Part shown: piece after piece, positions 8,438 through 17,046 of the stretch | Numbering within the stretch: the stretch's first letter is position 1 | How the letters are laid out: each line of letters begins with the position of its first letter | Origin: Pseudomonadota bacterium | Lineage (GTDB): Bacteria; Pseudomonadota; Gammaproteobacteria; Burkholderiales; Burkholderiaceae_C | DNA: 40,246 nt | Direction of reading: 5' to 3' | Assembly (NCBI GenBank): GCA_023460715.1 | Contig: JAEWPH010000155.1 | Coordinates: forward strand, 1 to 40,246 | Translations under genes and position numbers: made by a program | The notes under the pieces: generated by a model | The model's database searches: none | Seen by the model: only the letters and a program-made list of their open reading frames with translations | Told to the model about the DNA's origin: nothing

Positions 8438-8552
8438 GCGTTCGTTTCTCTGGATGAATAAAAAAGCGCCCCGCATCATACGTGGCGCTGGCAGCGCTTT
8501 GCTGTAGTCCATCGCGCTGCATAGGCGGCCCGCGCACGTTGCTTACCTGGAG

Positions 8553-8579
8553 CCGCATCTCTTACGAAATGCGGTTTTT
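8553..8579 (+). terminator. Orphan plus-strand terminator-like hairpin between galU and valS
   Basis: CCGCAT (8553-8558) pairs with ATGCGG (8569-8574), immediately followed by TTTTT (8575-8579) on the plus strand. Both flanking genes are on the minus strand, where no T-run follows the stem, so this would terminate an antisense transcript, if any. The stem is only 6 bp (8 with a wobble pair). Confidence 0.35.
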
Positions 8580-8590
8580 GCCGCCGGTGT

Positions 8591-11464
8591 TTATTGCAGA
8601 CGGCCCAGTTGGTCCTTCAGCCGCGCCAGCGTCGTCCCGAAGTCGGCAACGCGCTTCTTCTCCTGGTCGATCACCGCCGGCGGCGCCTTGGCCACGAAGG
8701 CTTCGTTCGACAGCTTGGCGGAGGCCTTGGCAATCTCGCCTTCGATGCGCGCCACTTCCTTGGACAGGCGGGCCTTCTCGGCGGCGACGTCGATCTCCAT
8801 GTGCAGGCACATGCGTGCCTCGCCCACCACAGCCACAGGAGCGGCCTGCGCAGCAGTCGCCCACGCGGCTTCGTCTTCAAACACCTTCACTTCGCTGAGC
8901 TTGGCCAGCGCCTGCAGCACCGGCGCGGCACCACGCATGAATTCGGTGTCACCGACGACATACATCGGCAGGCGCGTGGCGGGCGAGACGTTCATCTCAC
9001 CGCGCAGCGTGCGGCAGGCGTCCACCAGCGACTTGAGGCGCGCGACATAGGCGATGGCGGCGGGGTCGATCTTCTCGGGTTGTGCCAGCGGGTAGGCGGC
9101 GATGCTGACCGAGGCGCCAGCGCGGCCGGCCACGGGCGCCACTTGCTGCCACAGACCTTCGGTGATGAACGGAATGATCGGATGGGCCAGGCGCAGGATG
9201 GTCTCCAGCGTGCGGATCAGCGTGCGGCGCGTGGCGCGCTGCTGCGCCGGCGTGCCGGTCTGGATCTGTACCTTGGCGATTTCCAGGTACCAGTCGCAGA
9301 ACTCGTTCCAGACAAAGTCGTAGATCGTGTTGGCGACGTTGTCCAGGCGGAACTCGGCGAAGCCCTTGGCGACCTCGGCCTCGACCTGCTGCAGCAGCGA
9401 GACGATCCAGCGATCCGGCTGGCTGAATTCCAGGTAGCCGCCATCGCATTCGGCCTGCGTGTGGTCCTGCAGGCCGCAATCCTGGCCTTCGCAGTTCATC
9501 AGCACGAAGCGGCTGGCGTTCCAGAGCTTGTTGCAGAAGTTGCGGTAGCCCTCGCAGCGCTTGCTGTCGAAGTTGATGCTGCGGCCCAGGCTGGCCAGTG
9601 CCGCGAAGGTGAAGCGCAGTGCGTCGGCGCCGTAAGCGGGAATGCCTTCAGGAAATTCCTTTTGCGTGTTCTTGCGCACCTGGGGCGCCGTCTCGGGGCG
9701 GCGCAGGCCGGTGGAGCGCTTTTCCAGCAGCGGGTCCAGCGCGATGCCATCGATCAGGTCCACCGGGTCGAGCACGTTGCCCTCGGACTTGCTCATCTTC
9801 TTGCCCTGCGCATCGCGCACCAGGCCGTGGATGTACACGTGCTTGAACGGCACGCGGCCTGTGAAGTGCGTGGTCATCATGATCATCCGGGCGACCCAGA
9901 AGAAGATGATGTCGTAGCCCGTCACCAGCACCGAGGAGGGCAGGTACAGGTCGTAGTCCTTGGTGGCGTTCTGATCCTCAAGGGCCTCGGGCCAGCCGAG
10001 CGAGGAGAAGGGCACGAGCGCGGCGGAGTACCAGGTGTCCAGCACGTCGGCATCGCGCGTGAGCTTGGCGCCGGCTCCTGCCTGCGCCTGGGCGTCCGCC
10101 TCGCTGCGGGCCACGTACACGTTGCCGGCTTCGTCGTACCAGGCCGGAATCTGGTGGCCCCACCAGAGCTGGCGGCTGATGCACCAGTCCTGGATGTTGT
10201 TCATCCACTGGTTGTAGGTGTTCACCCAGTTCTCGGGAACGAACTGCACATCACCCGAGGCCACGGCATCGATGGCCTTCTGGGCGATGCTCTTGCCCGT
10301 GGGGTCTTGGTCGCTCACCTTGCTCATGGCGACGAACCACTGGTCGGTCAGCATGGGCTCGACCACCTGGCCGGTGCGCGTGCAGATGGGCACCATCAGC
10401 TTGTGCTTCTTGGTCTCGACCAGGGCGCCGGCGGCTTCCAGATCGGCCACGATGGCCTTGCGTGCCACGAAGCGGTCCATGCCCTGGTACTTGGCCGGTG
10501 CGTTCTCGTTGATGGTGGCCTGCAGCGTCAGCACCACGATCATGGGCAGGCCGTGGCGCTGGCCCACCTGGTAGTCGTTGGGGTCGTGCGCGGGCGTGAC
10601 CTTGACCACGCCGGTGCCGAATTCCTTGTCCACATAGTCGTCGGCAATGATCGGGATCTCGCGGCCCACCAGGGGCAGGGTCACGGTCTTGCCGATGAGT
10701 GCGGTGTAGCGCGCGTCTTCGGGGTGCACCATCAAGGCCACGTCGCCCAGCATGGTTTCAGGGCGCGTGGTGGCCACGGTCAGGCTGCCGGAGCCATCGG
10801 TGAGCGGGTAGGCGATGTGCCAGAGCGAGCCGTCCTTCTCTTCGCTCTCCACTTCCAGGTCGGACACGGCGGACTGCAGCTTCGGGTCCCAGTTCACCAG
10901 GCGCTTGCCGCGGTAGATCAAGCCCTGCTGGTAGAGCTTCACGAAGGTGTCGGTCACCACCTTGGAGAGCTTGTCGTCCATGGTGAAGTATTCGCGGCTC
11001 CAGTCCACGCTGTCGCCCATGCGGCGCATCTGCGTGGTGATGGTGTTGCCGCTCTTTTCCTTCCACTCCCAGACCTTCTTGGTGAAGTTCTCGCGGCCCA
11101 GGTCGTGGCGGCTCACGCCCTGCTCCTGCAGCTGGCGCTCCACCACGATCTGCGTGGCGATGCCGGCGTGGTCGGTGCCGGGCACCCACAGCGTGTTGTG
11201 GCCCAGCATGCGGTGGTAGCGCGTCAGGCTGTCCATGATCGTCTGGTTGAACGCATGGCCCATGTGCAGCGTGCCCGTCACGTTGGGCGGCGGCAGTTGG
11301 ATGGAGAAAGCGGGGGCGTTCGCATCGGGCTGCTGCGTGCCGCGGTGGCCTGCCACGCCGTAGCCCCGGCGCTCCCACTCGGGGCCCCAGTGGGCCTCCA
11401 GGGCGGCGGGCTCGAAGGATTTGGACAGGCTCTCAAGGCCGGGTTGTTGCAGGGGGGCGCTCAT
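8591..11464 (-). CDS. valS: Valyl-tRNA synthetase
   Basis: The 957-residue class I aminoacyl-tRNA synthetase charges tRNA-Val. The HIGH-type motif is HMGH at 67-70 in [22 protein letters not shown] is at about 556-560 in [14 protein letters not shown]. The editing domain lies between them ([18 protein letters not shown]). The C-terminal coiled arm typical of ValS is visible as [20 protein letters not shown] stretch after KMSKS ([20 protein letters not shown]) is extra relative to E. coli ValS and I take it as a lineage insertion. The ATG at 11464 gives the usual N-terminus ([19 protein letters not shown]). Confidence 0.97.
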   Translation of the reverse strand: MSAPLQQPGLESLSKSFEPAALEAHWGPEWERRGYGVAGHRGTQQPDANAPAFSIQLPPPNVTGTLHMGHAFNQTIMDSLTRYHRMLGHNTLWVPGTDHAGIATQIVVERQLQEQGVSRHDLGRENFTKKVWEWKEKSGNTITTQMRRMGDSVDWSREYFTMDDKLSKVVTDTFVKLYQQGLIYRGKRLVNWDPKLQSAVSDLEVESEEKDGSLWHIAYPLTDGSGSLTVATTRPETMLGDVALMVHPEDARYTALIGKTVTLPLVGREIPIIADDYVDKEFGTGVVKVTPAHDPNDYQVGQRHGLPMIVVLTLQATINENAPAKYQGMDRFVARKAIVADLEAAGALVETKKHKLMVPICTRTGQVVEPMLTDQWFVAMSKVSDQDPTGKSIAQKAIDAVASGDVQFVPENWVNTYNQWMNNIQDWCISRQLWWGHQIPAWYDEAGNVYVARSEADAQAQAGAGAKLTRDADVLDTWYSAALVPFSSLGWPEALEDQNATKDYDLYLPSSVLVTGYDIIFFWVARMIMMTTHFTGRVPFKHVYIHGLVRDAQGKKMSKSEGNVLDPVDLIDGIALDPLLEKRSTGLRRPETAPQVRKNTQKEFPEGIPAYGADALRFTFAALASLGRSINFDSKRCEGYRNFCNKLWNASRFVLMNCEGQDCGLQDHTQAECDGGYLEFSQPDRWIVSLLQQVEAEVAKGFAEFRLDNVANTIYDFVWNEFCDWYLEIAKVQIQTGTPAQQRATRRTLIRTLETILRLAHPIIPFITEGLWQQVAPVAGRAGASVSIAAYPLAQPEKIDPAAIAYVARLKSLVDACRTLRGEMNVSPATRLPMYVVGDTEFMRGAAPVLQALAKLSEVKVFEDEAAWATAAQAAPVAVVGEARMCLHMEIDVAAEKARLSKEVARIEGEIAKASAKLSNEAFVAKAPPAVIDQEKKRVADFGTTLARLKDQLGRLQ

Positions 11465-11700
11465 GGCTTCAGGCAGGTGAAAAGGGCGCCGGCAGCGGCG
11501 CCCGGTGTCGATGAGGGGAACCGGCCATTCTAAGACAGGCCTCTGCCGCGGTGCAGCGCGGTGGCGGCGGGCGAGGCCCTCCCGCCGCCGCAGGCGAAGG
11601 GACAAGGGGGCAGACCAGATGCCGGCGGTGGCCTGCGCCGGGTGGCCGGAGCGCGCCGGGCTTGGGGACGGCGGTACGAGCCCGCCTGCGGTGACTGCCT

Positions 11701-11766
11701 TGCTATTGTTGATGTAGCTGTATGCGCTTACTAGATAAGGGGTTGCGGCCTATTTTGCTTCTAATC
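11701..11766. repeat. Comamonadaceae-type intergenic repeat, degraded copy R2
   Basis: GCTATTGTTGATGTAGCT, then TGCGCTTACTAGATAAGGGG, then TTGCGGCC and TTTTGCTT follow the same framework as R1 and R4 but with a broken stem (GCGCTT against AAGGGG). It ends two bases before the VOC gene stop region at 11769. The rest of the 11465-11700 gap holds nothing I can support. Confidence 0.55.
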
Positions 11767-11768
11767 CA

Positions 11769-12392
11769 TCAGGGTTTTGCAAGCTCCGGACGGTCGTTCT
11801 GCTGCGGCTTCAGCGGCGCCGCATCCTTGCCTTCGGCGCGCTCCTTGCGCCATTGCTCCTTGCGCGCCGTCCATTCGCGCAGCCGCTGGTGGGCGACCGT
11901 GCTGTCCTTGTGCATCTGCTGGGCGTCGGCGAGCTGTGCCGACAGCTCCAGCCGGATGCCGTTGGGGTCGAAGAAGTAGATGCTCTTGAAGATATGGTGG
12001 TCGGTCACGCCAAGCACCTCGATTCCGTGCGCCTCCAGGCGCTGCTTGGTGTTCTCCAGTTCCTCCACCGTGTTGACGCGGAAGGCGATGTGGTTGACCC
12101 ACAGCGGCGTGTTCGGCGAGGGTTCCGCTTTCACGTCGTCGCCCAGGTCGAAGAAGGCGATGAACGAGCCGTCCTGCAGCCGGAAGAAGAAGTGGGTGTA
12201 AGGGCAGTACTCGCCCGTGCTGGGCACGTAGTCGCTCTGGATGATGTGGTAGAGCGGCAGACCCAGGATGTCTTCGTAGAAATGGCGCGTTTCCTCTGCA
12301 TCACGGGCCTTGTAGGCGTAGTGGTGCAGTTGCTGGATGGGCGCTGGCGCTGGCAGGCTGGCGAACGTGGCGGGTGCGAGTACGGCGTTCAT
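11769..12392 (-). CDS. VOC-superfamily (glyoxalase/extradiol dioxygenase-like) protein
   Basis: The protein is about 207 residues, with one VOC domain of two beta-alpha-beta-beta-beta modules. The first module starts with LHHYAYKARDAEETRHFYED and contains FFFRLQDGSFIAFFDLGDD. The second starts with VNHIAFRVNTVEELENTKQ and ends YFFDPNGIRLELSAQ. Candidate metal ligands are the His of LHHYAYK, the His of VNHIAFRV and the Glu of IRLEL. A charged, Lys/Arg-rich C-terminal tail follows the domain. Two ATGs lie close together (12404 and 12392). The second is preferred because GGAGACC sits just before it. Substrate is unknown. It is alone between valS and hemY and has its own candidate promoter and operator. 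Confidence 0.85.
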   Translation of the reverse strand: MNAVLAPATFASLPAPAPIQQLHHYAYKARDAEETRHFYEDILGLPLYHIIQSDYVPSTGEYCPYTHFFFRLQDGSFIAFFDLGDDVKAEPSPNTPLWVNHIAFRVNTVEELENTKQRLEAHGIEVLGVTDHHIFKSIYFFDPNGIRLELSAQLADAQQMHKDSTVAHQRLREWTARKEQWRKERAEGKDAAPLKPQQNDRPELAKP

Positions 12393-12420
12393 GCAGGTCT
12401 CCAAGTCGTGGAATGGTGTG

Positions 12421-12446
12421 ATTCTACTATTCGTAATTGATTTACG
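12421..12446 (-). promoter_or_regulatory. Candidate promoter -10 and overlapping palindromic operator of the VOC gene
   Basis: On the minus strand TAGAAT (12426-12421) matches the -10 consensus at five of six bases, about 30 bases before the gene start. Just upstream is a perfect inverted repeat CGTAA (12432-12436) / TTACG (12442-12446) with spacer TTGAT, located where a repressor would block RNA polymerase. The -35 match is poor. Confidence 0.4.
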
Positions 12447-12449
12447 TTA

Positions 12450-12759
12450 GATGAATTGACCGCCGGCGTGCGGGTCCGTCGAGAGGCTGCGAGAGCGGCC
12501 GGAGATAGGTCGGACATGAACGGGTGCAGTTCGCCGCGGCGGGCACTGCGTGGCGTCGGGGTGATAGCCGTCAATGGACGGATGTGAGACGGGCTTGGCA
12601 GGTCGAGCGTGTGGGGGCCGAGCCGGTCACGAACGCGGGCCGGCAGCAGACCGTCCGCAGGTGGCGTGCAGCAATTGCGAGGGGGCACCGTCCCACGTCG
12701 CGTCACACAGGGAGCGTCGAACTGGCGCCCTGTGCAGGGGCGCCAATGCCCAGCCTTGC
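12450..12759. other. Non-coding gap upstream of the VOC gene, downstream of hemY
   Basis: I see no supported gene here. Frames on both strands are Arg/Pro/Ser-rich without a ribosome site or family features. The first bases flank the VOC operator. No clear terminator for hemY is visible. Confidence 0.4.
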
Positions 12760-14037
12760 TCAGGCCGCGAGCGCGGCGTTCTTCCAGGCGGTGGCGGCGG
12801 CTTCCGTGTCGCCGCGCTGCTCGGCCAGTTCGGCCAGGTGGCGCCAGGCGCTGCAGCGCAGGCCGGGGTCGGTGAGCTGCTGGGCGGCCTGGGTGAACAG
12901 CTGCTGGGCCTTGCCCCAGAGCTGGCGGCGCAGGCAGGCCATGCCGGCCAAGTACTGCAGCCGGCCGTCGCGCGGGTTGCCCTGCTGTGCGGCTTCGATG
13001 CGCGCCAGCCAGGCCGTGTCCACCACGTCCAGGTTGTGCTCCAGCGCGCGGATGAGCTTGTGCGCCTGGGCCTCGGGCAGGCCTTCCGGGTCGGACACCA
13101 TCCGGTCCCAGACCGGCGCCAGCCAGCTGCGGACCTGCGTGGCGTCACCGCCGAGAAGGCTCAGCCGTTGGGCGGCGTGCACCGCCAGTTCGGGCATGTT
13201 GCGCTCGGCGGGCTCCAGGGACAGCCAGATGCGCTGCAGTTGCGCCGGGTCGTGCGCGCCGTTGATCAGCTCCATGGCCAAGCCGCGCACGATGCTCTGC
13301 GCTGCGGCCGGCGAGAAGGCGCGGTGCTTGCCCAGCAGCCGCGCCGTGTCCAGCGCCTCCTGCGTGCGGTGCGACAGCCGCGTGGCCTTCAGGCGGGCGC
13401 GCAGCGCCAGCGTGCGCCGGGCTGCGCCCTGGGGCAGGGCCGCCAGATGCTCCAGCGCGGCCTGGGCGTCGTGTTCGTCCAGCGACCAGCGTGCGGCTCG
13501 CAGTTGGGCGCCTTCGCGCAGTTCCAGTTCGGCCGTGGAGGCCCGGTCGGGAATGTTCTGCAGCGCTTGCTGCAGGTGCGCCTCGCGCGTGGGGCGGTCC
13601 TGCAGGGCGTGGGAGCTTTCGGCGGCGACCAGGTGGGCCAGCGTGCGCAGCTGGCGCGCATGGGGGACGGCCTGGCCCGCTGCCTCCAGCGCGCTTTCCT
13701 GCGACAGCGCGGCCACGGCCGCCTTGCGCGATCGCAGGAAGCGGCCCGCCAGCAGCTGCGAGAGTGCGTCCATGAGCGCCGCGTGCATGACGCGCTCTTT
13801 CTGCTGCAGGCGCCAGCGGCGCGCCTGGCGCGGCAGCTCCAGCAGTGCCGCCAGGCCGCGCAGTGCGGCGTAGAGCGTGCCGAAGCCGCCGAACAGCAGC
13901 AACAGCACCATGTTGAGGGATAGGTCGATGCGGTAAGGCGGCCAGAACAGCGTCACCGTGCCCTGGTTGTTGCCCGCGAACAGGGCCACCGCCACGGCGG
14001 CGCCGAAAAGTGCCAGAAGCCAGAGTGCTGCGCGCAT
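12760..14037 (-). CDS. hemY: HemY, heme-biosynthesis-associated membrane TPR protein
   Basis: The 425-residue product starts with a transmembrane helix (LWLLALFGAAVAVALFAG), then the HemY_N pattern NNQGTVTLFWPPYRIDLSLN, then a second hydrophobic segment (MVLLLLFGGFGTLYAAL). The remaining 350 residues are Ala/Leu-rich helices of TPR type (for example LQYLAGMACLRRQLWGKAQQ). HemY is conserved at the end of proteobacterial hemCDXY operons and is thought to act in late tetrapyrrole steps at the inner membrane; its exact role is unsettled. It follows hemX by 25 bases. It is unrelated to the Bacillus protein of the same name. Confidence 0.9.
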   Translation of the reverse strand: MRAALWLLALFGAAVAVALFAGNNQGTVTLFWPPYRIDLSLNMVLLLLFGGFGTLYAALRGLAALLELPRQARRWRLQQKERVMHAALMDALSQLLAGRFLRSRKAAVAALSQESALEAAGQAVPHARQLRTLAHLVAAESSHALQDRPTREAHLQQALQNIPDRASTAELELREGAQLRAARWSLDEHDAQAALEHLAALPQGAARRTLALRARLKATRLSHRTQEALDTARLLGKHRAFSPAAAQSIVRGLAMELINGAHDPAQLQRIWLSLEPAERNMPELAVHAAQRLSLLGGDATQVRSWLAPVWDRMVSDPEGLPEAQAHKLIRALEHNLDVVDTAWLARIEAAQQGNPRDGRLQYLAGMACLRRQLWGKAQQLFTQAAQQLTDPGLRCSAWRHLAELAEQRGDTEAAATAWKNAALAA

Positions 14038-14062
14038 AGCGGGGTGCCGTGCTTTCGTCTGT

Positions 14063-15151
14063 TCAGCGGCCGGCCGCCGCCGTGGCCAGTGCGGCCAGCG
14101 TGTCGTCCAGGGGCGGCAGCTCGGCCGCCTTCATGTGGGCCTGGGCCTGCTGCAGCATGGTGGCGGCGTTCTGCACCCGGCGCGAGGCAGGGTCGAAATA
14201 CTTGTTGATCGATACGGTCGCAGCGCTGAGATCGGCGCGGGCCGAATCCAGCTGCCGTGCCAGCACGCCCAGGCGGGCGTTGATGAGCTTGAGCTTCAGG
14301 TTCTCGCGCAGGAAGAAGGCCTGCTCGGGCGACACCAGCACCGCCTCCGGGCGGTCGATGCGGCTCACGCGCAGCAGCCCGCGGGCTTCGTCGCGCACGA
14401 CTTCCCAGGCGCCGTACAGCACCGCCTGCCATCGGGGCACGTCCGCGGCCGGGGCGGCGGCGGTTGCCGGTGCATCCGGTGCGTTGGCCATGCGGCGCAT
14501 GGCGGAGGCCTGGGCCACGGCATTGAGCAGCGGCAGCTCGTCCACCTGCCGCACCAGATCGTCCAGGCGGCCCAGCAGGCCGGCGGTGTCCGTGACGGAG
14601 GCTCGGGTCAGGCGCTCCAGATCGCGGCCGATGGCCCGCTGCAGCGGCGCCAGGCGCGGCTGGGCCGCGCGCTCGATGCGCTGGTTGGCATTCTTGAGGG
14701 CGGCTTCCAGCGGCTCCAGGCTGCCGGTGAGCTGGGCCTGCTGCTGGGCCAGGCGCACGCTGGATTCGATGTCCACCACCAGGTTGTCATCCCGCGAGCG
14801 CGACAGGCTCTGCATCAGCTCTTCGAGCTGGCTGCGTTGCAGGGCGACCTCGCTCAGCCGGGTCTCGCTGACCGCCACGCGCGCGGCGGTATCGCGGGCC
14901 AGTTCCTGGGCCTGGCGGGCCATGGTGCGGGCCTCGATGGCCTGCGCGCCGGAGTCGGCCGATTGGCGGGCGAGCTGTTCCTGGATGCCCGACAGGCGCT
15001 GCCACAGCAGCACGCTGCTGACGAGGCTGGCCAGCGCGACCGTGCCGAGCACGTACAGCGCGGTGCGGGCACCCACGGAGAGGGCGGGTGCAGCAGGGTT
15101 CACGCGGGCCTGTGGCGGGGCGGACAGGTCCTTGTCGGGCTCAAAGCTCAT
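14063..15151 (-). CDS. hemX: HemX family protein (annotated uroporphyrinogen-III C-methyltransferase-like)
   Basis: The 362-residue protein has an N-terminal cytoplasmic Pro-rich stretch, one membrane helix at about 27-49 (ALYVLGTVALASLVSSVLLW), then a long periplasmic heptad-type coiled coil (QRLSGIQEQLARQSADSG and onward) and a helical C-terminal domain with INKYFDPASRRVQNAATML. This is the HemX layout. It lacks the SAM-binding methyltransferase motifs of CobA/CysG, so the family's enzyme name is misleading. Its ATG overlaps the hemD stop by 11 bases, indicating translational coupling. Confidence 0.88.
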   Translation of the reverse strand: MSFEPDKDLSAPPQARVNPAAPALSVGARTALYVLGTVALASLVSSVLLWQRLSGIQEQLARQSADSGAQAIEARTMARQAQELARDTAARVAVSETRLSEVALQRSQLEELMQSLSRSRDDNLVVDIESSVRLAQQQAQLTGSLEPLEAALKNANQRIERAAQPRLAPLQRAIGRDLERLTRASVTDTAGLLGRLDDLVRQVDELPLLNAVAQASAMRRMANAPDAPATAAAPAADVPRWQAVLYGAWEVVRDEARGLLRVSRIDRPEAVLVSPEQAFFLRENLKLKLINARLGVLARQLDSARADLSAATVSINKYFDPASRRVQNAATMLQQAQAHMKAAELPPLDDTLAALATAAAGR

Positions 15152-15953
15152 GCAGCGATTCTATCGACGCCACCACGTCATCGAAGGCCGGGCGGGATTC
15201 GGTGACCGTGCCGAAACCGGCCGCCCGCGCGGCGCCTGCAATGCGTGGATGCGTCGCCAGTGCATGGGCGCGGGACCAGTCCTGGCCGGGCAGGGCCGCG
15301 CGCAGGTGGGTGACGGCCTCGGAGCTGCTGAGGAGCCAGACCGAGCCATCCGTGGCGGCCTCCTGTGCCAGCACTTGCTGCACTGGCGACAGCACGGGCG
15401 CGGCGCGTTCATACACGGCGACGAACTCCACGGAGCCGCCCGCCGCAGCGATCTGCCGTGCCAGCCAGTCACGGCCGGAGCCGCCCTCGGTGGCCGGGCC
15501 GGCGGCGCCGCGCACGATCAGCACCCGGTCCCCCGGGCCGATCTGAGGAGCGACCTGCTGCCATAGCGATTCCGAATCGAATTGCGCGGCATCGGGTGCG
15601 GGCCGGTCGATGCGGCCGGCCGGCACGCCGGCGTCGCGCAAGGCCTGGGCGGTGCCGGGGCCGGGTGCCCATGCTCTGGTATTGATAGCTGCATGCGCAG
15701 GCGCAGCAAGTGCTGGATCCGGAAAACCTTCGAAGAAATAGTGCACGGCATTGCCGCTCACGAACATCAGCGCCCGGTAGTTGTGGCACTCGGCGCGGGC
15801 GCGCAGCAGGGCGCTTTGCAGGGCCGGGTCGTGGACGCCGCGGATGGTGATCAAGGGCAGGGCCACCGCCTCGATGCCGGCCGCCAGCAGATCCTGGGCC
15901 CACTGCTGCGCATCGCGCTGCGGCCGGGTGACGATGGCGCGGCGGCGGGGCAT
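15141..15953 (-). CDS. hemD: Uroporphyrinogen-III synthase
   Basis: The 270-residue product closes hydroxymethylbilane with D-ring inversion. The family diverges strongly in sequence, but the bilobed pattern is visible: RRRAIVTRPQRDAQQWA at the start, LPLITIRGV, FVSGNAVHYFFE at about 69-80, WAPGPGTAQALRDAGVP, RVLIVRGAAGP, VYERAAP and LSSSEAVTHLRAAL. Placement between hemC and hemX confirms it. A segment near residues 83-95 (PALAAPAHAAINTR) is encoded by sequence resembling the intergenic repeat family and uses AAT and AGA codons unlike its surroundings. The start at 15953 is 32 bases after the hemC stop. Confidence 0.92.
   Translation of the reverse strand: MPRRRAIVTRPQRDAQQWAQDLLAAGIEAVALPLITIRGVHDPALQSALLRARAECHNYRALMFVSGNAVHYFFEGFPDPALAAPAHAAINTRAWAPGPGTAQALRDAGVPAGRIDRPAPDAAQFDSESLWQQVAPQIGPGDRVLIVRGAAGPATEGGSGRDWLARQIAAAGGSVEFVAVYERAAPVLSPVQQVLAQEAATDGSVWLLSSSEAVTHLRAALPGQDWSRAHALATHPRIAGAARAAGFGTVTESRPAFDDVVASIESLHEL
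15680..15716. repeat. Repeat-family fragment inside hemD, copy R3
   Basis: TATTGATAGCTGCATGCGC followed by AGGCGCAGCAAGTGCTGG resembles the TTGATAGCT...GCGC portion of R1 and the GTAGCTGCAGGCGCT portion of R4. It keeps the hemD frame open and contributes about a dozen residues. The similarity is by eye over a short length. Confidence 0.45.
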
Positions 15954-15985
15954 GGGGGCGGCGGGCGCTGGGGTAGGGCGCCGTT

Positions 15986-16918
15986 TCAGCAGGCGCCTTC
16001 GGCGCCACCGGCGCGCAGCTGCGCCGCGACCGATTCACCCAATGCCTGCGCCTGGGCCAGCGTGGAAACTTCTGCCTGCCCGCTGGCGTGAACCAGGGGC
16101 TTGCGGCCTTCCGGGTCGCCCCAGGCGGCATCGAGCGTCAACATGCTGCCGGACCAGCGGCCGTGCGCCGCCAGCGGCATGGAGCAGCTGCCGCCCATGC
16201 TGCGGCTCACGGCGCGCTCGGCCGTCACGGTCAGCCAGGTGGGCATGTGGGCCAGCGGGGCGAGCGCCTCGATCAGATCCTGCCGTTCGGTGCGCACCTC
16301 GATGCCCAGCGCGCCCTGGCCGGCGGCGGGCAGCATGTGTTCGGGATCGAAGGTGGCGCGGATGCGTGTGTCCAGGCCCAGGCGCTTGAGCCCGGCGGCG
16401 GCCAGTACGATGGCGTCGTACTGTCCCTCGTCCAGCTTGCGCAGGCGGGTGTCGAGGTTGCCGCGCAGCGGTTCGATGCGCAGGTCGGGCCGCAGGGCCT
16501 GCAGCAGCACCTGGCGGCGCAGGCTGGAGGTGCCGACCACAGCGCGCTGCGGCAGCTCGGCCAGGGAGGCGTAACGGGGGGAGACGAACGCATCGCGCGG
16601 GTCCTCGCGCTCCATCACGCAGGCCAGCGCGAAGCCCTCGGGCAGGTCCATGGGCACGTCCTTGAGCGAGTGCACGGCGAGGTGGGCGCGGCCTTCTTCG
16701 AGGGCGACTTCCAGCTCCTTCACGAACAGGCCCTTGCCGCCCACCTTGCTCAGCGACCGGTCCAGGATCTGGTCGCCCTTGGTGGTCATGCCCAGCAAGG
16801 ACACATCGTGCCCGCGGGCGCGCAGCAGGGTCTGGACATGCTCGGCCTGCCAGAGGGCGAGGCGGCTTTCGCGCGTGGCGATCACGAGGGGGGAGGGGGG
16901 CGGGGCAGAGGTCTTCAT
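15986..16918 (-). CDS. hemC: Porphobilinogen deaminase (hydroxymethylbilane synthase)
   Basis: The 310-residue product polymerises four porphobilinogens. Seen are [17 protein letters not shown], the [12 protein letters not shown] and [11 protein letters not shown] motifs (active-site Asp region), [21 protein letters not shown], and [21 protein letters not shown]245 in GGSCSMP carries the dipyrromethane cofactor. The ATG at 16918 is preferred over the adjoining GTG at 16921. First gene of hemCDXY, divergent from ppc. A candidate FNR/ANR box with a matching -10 lies upstream. Confidence 0.95.
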   Translation of the reverse strand: MKTSAPPPSPLVIATRESRLALWQAEHVQTLLRARGHDVSLLGMTTKGDQILDRSLSKVGGKGLFVKELEVALEEGRAHLAVHSLKDVPMDLPEGFALACVMEREDPRDAFVSPRYASLAELPQRAVVGTSSLRRQVLLQALRPDLRIEPLRGNLDTRLRKLDEGQYDAIVLAAAGLKRLGLDTRIRATFDPEHMLPAAGQGALGIEVRTERQDLIEALAPLAHMPTWLTVTAERAVSRSMGGSCSMPLAAHGRWSGSMLTLDAAWGDPEGRKPLVHASGQAEVSTLAQAQALGESVAAQLRAGGAEGAC

Positions 16919-16964
16919 CACCGTGTCATTGTCACCGCCCCCGGGGCCGGACAGCGTGCGCGGG

Positions 16965-17009
16965 ATGCTAGCATGGTGCGCTGCAGTATCCCTTCTTGAT
17001 TCAAGTCAA
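16965..17009 (-). promoter_or_regulatory. FNR/ANR-like box and -10 in the hemC-ppc intergenic region
   Basis: TTGATTCAAGTCAA (16996-17009) is a TTGA-N6-TCAA palindrome matching the Fnr/Anr site TTGAT-N4-ATCAA at nine of ten defined bases. On the minus strand a TAGCAT -10-like box lies at 16970-16965, giving a start near 16958-16961, so the box would be centred near -41 to -44, the class II activator position, for hemC. For ppc the same spacing would put the start at its ATG, which is unlikely. Confidence 0.5.
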
Positions 17010-17046
17010 AAACACGGGCGCAGGACGCGCCAGGAGAGCCTCTCGC

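Noticed and set aside
8594..11533. Uninterrupted 979-codon plus-strand frame opposite valS
   Set aside because: It is exactly antisense to a clear valyl-tRNA synthetase, is rich in His, Gly, Val and Ala as expected from a high-GC reverse strand, and shows no family motifs or ribosome site.
12389..12706. 105-codon minus-strand frame upstream of the VOC gene
   Set aside because: It overlaps the VOC promoter and operator, is Pro/Arg/Ser/Thr-rich and has no family likeness.
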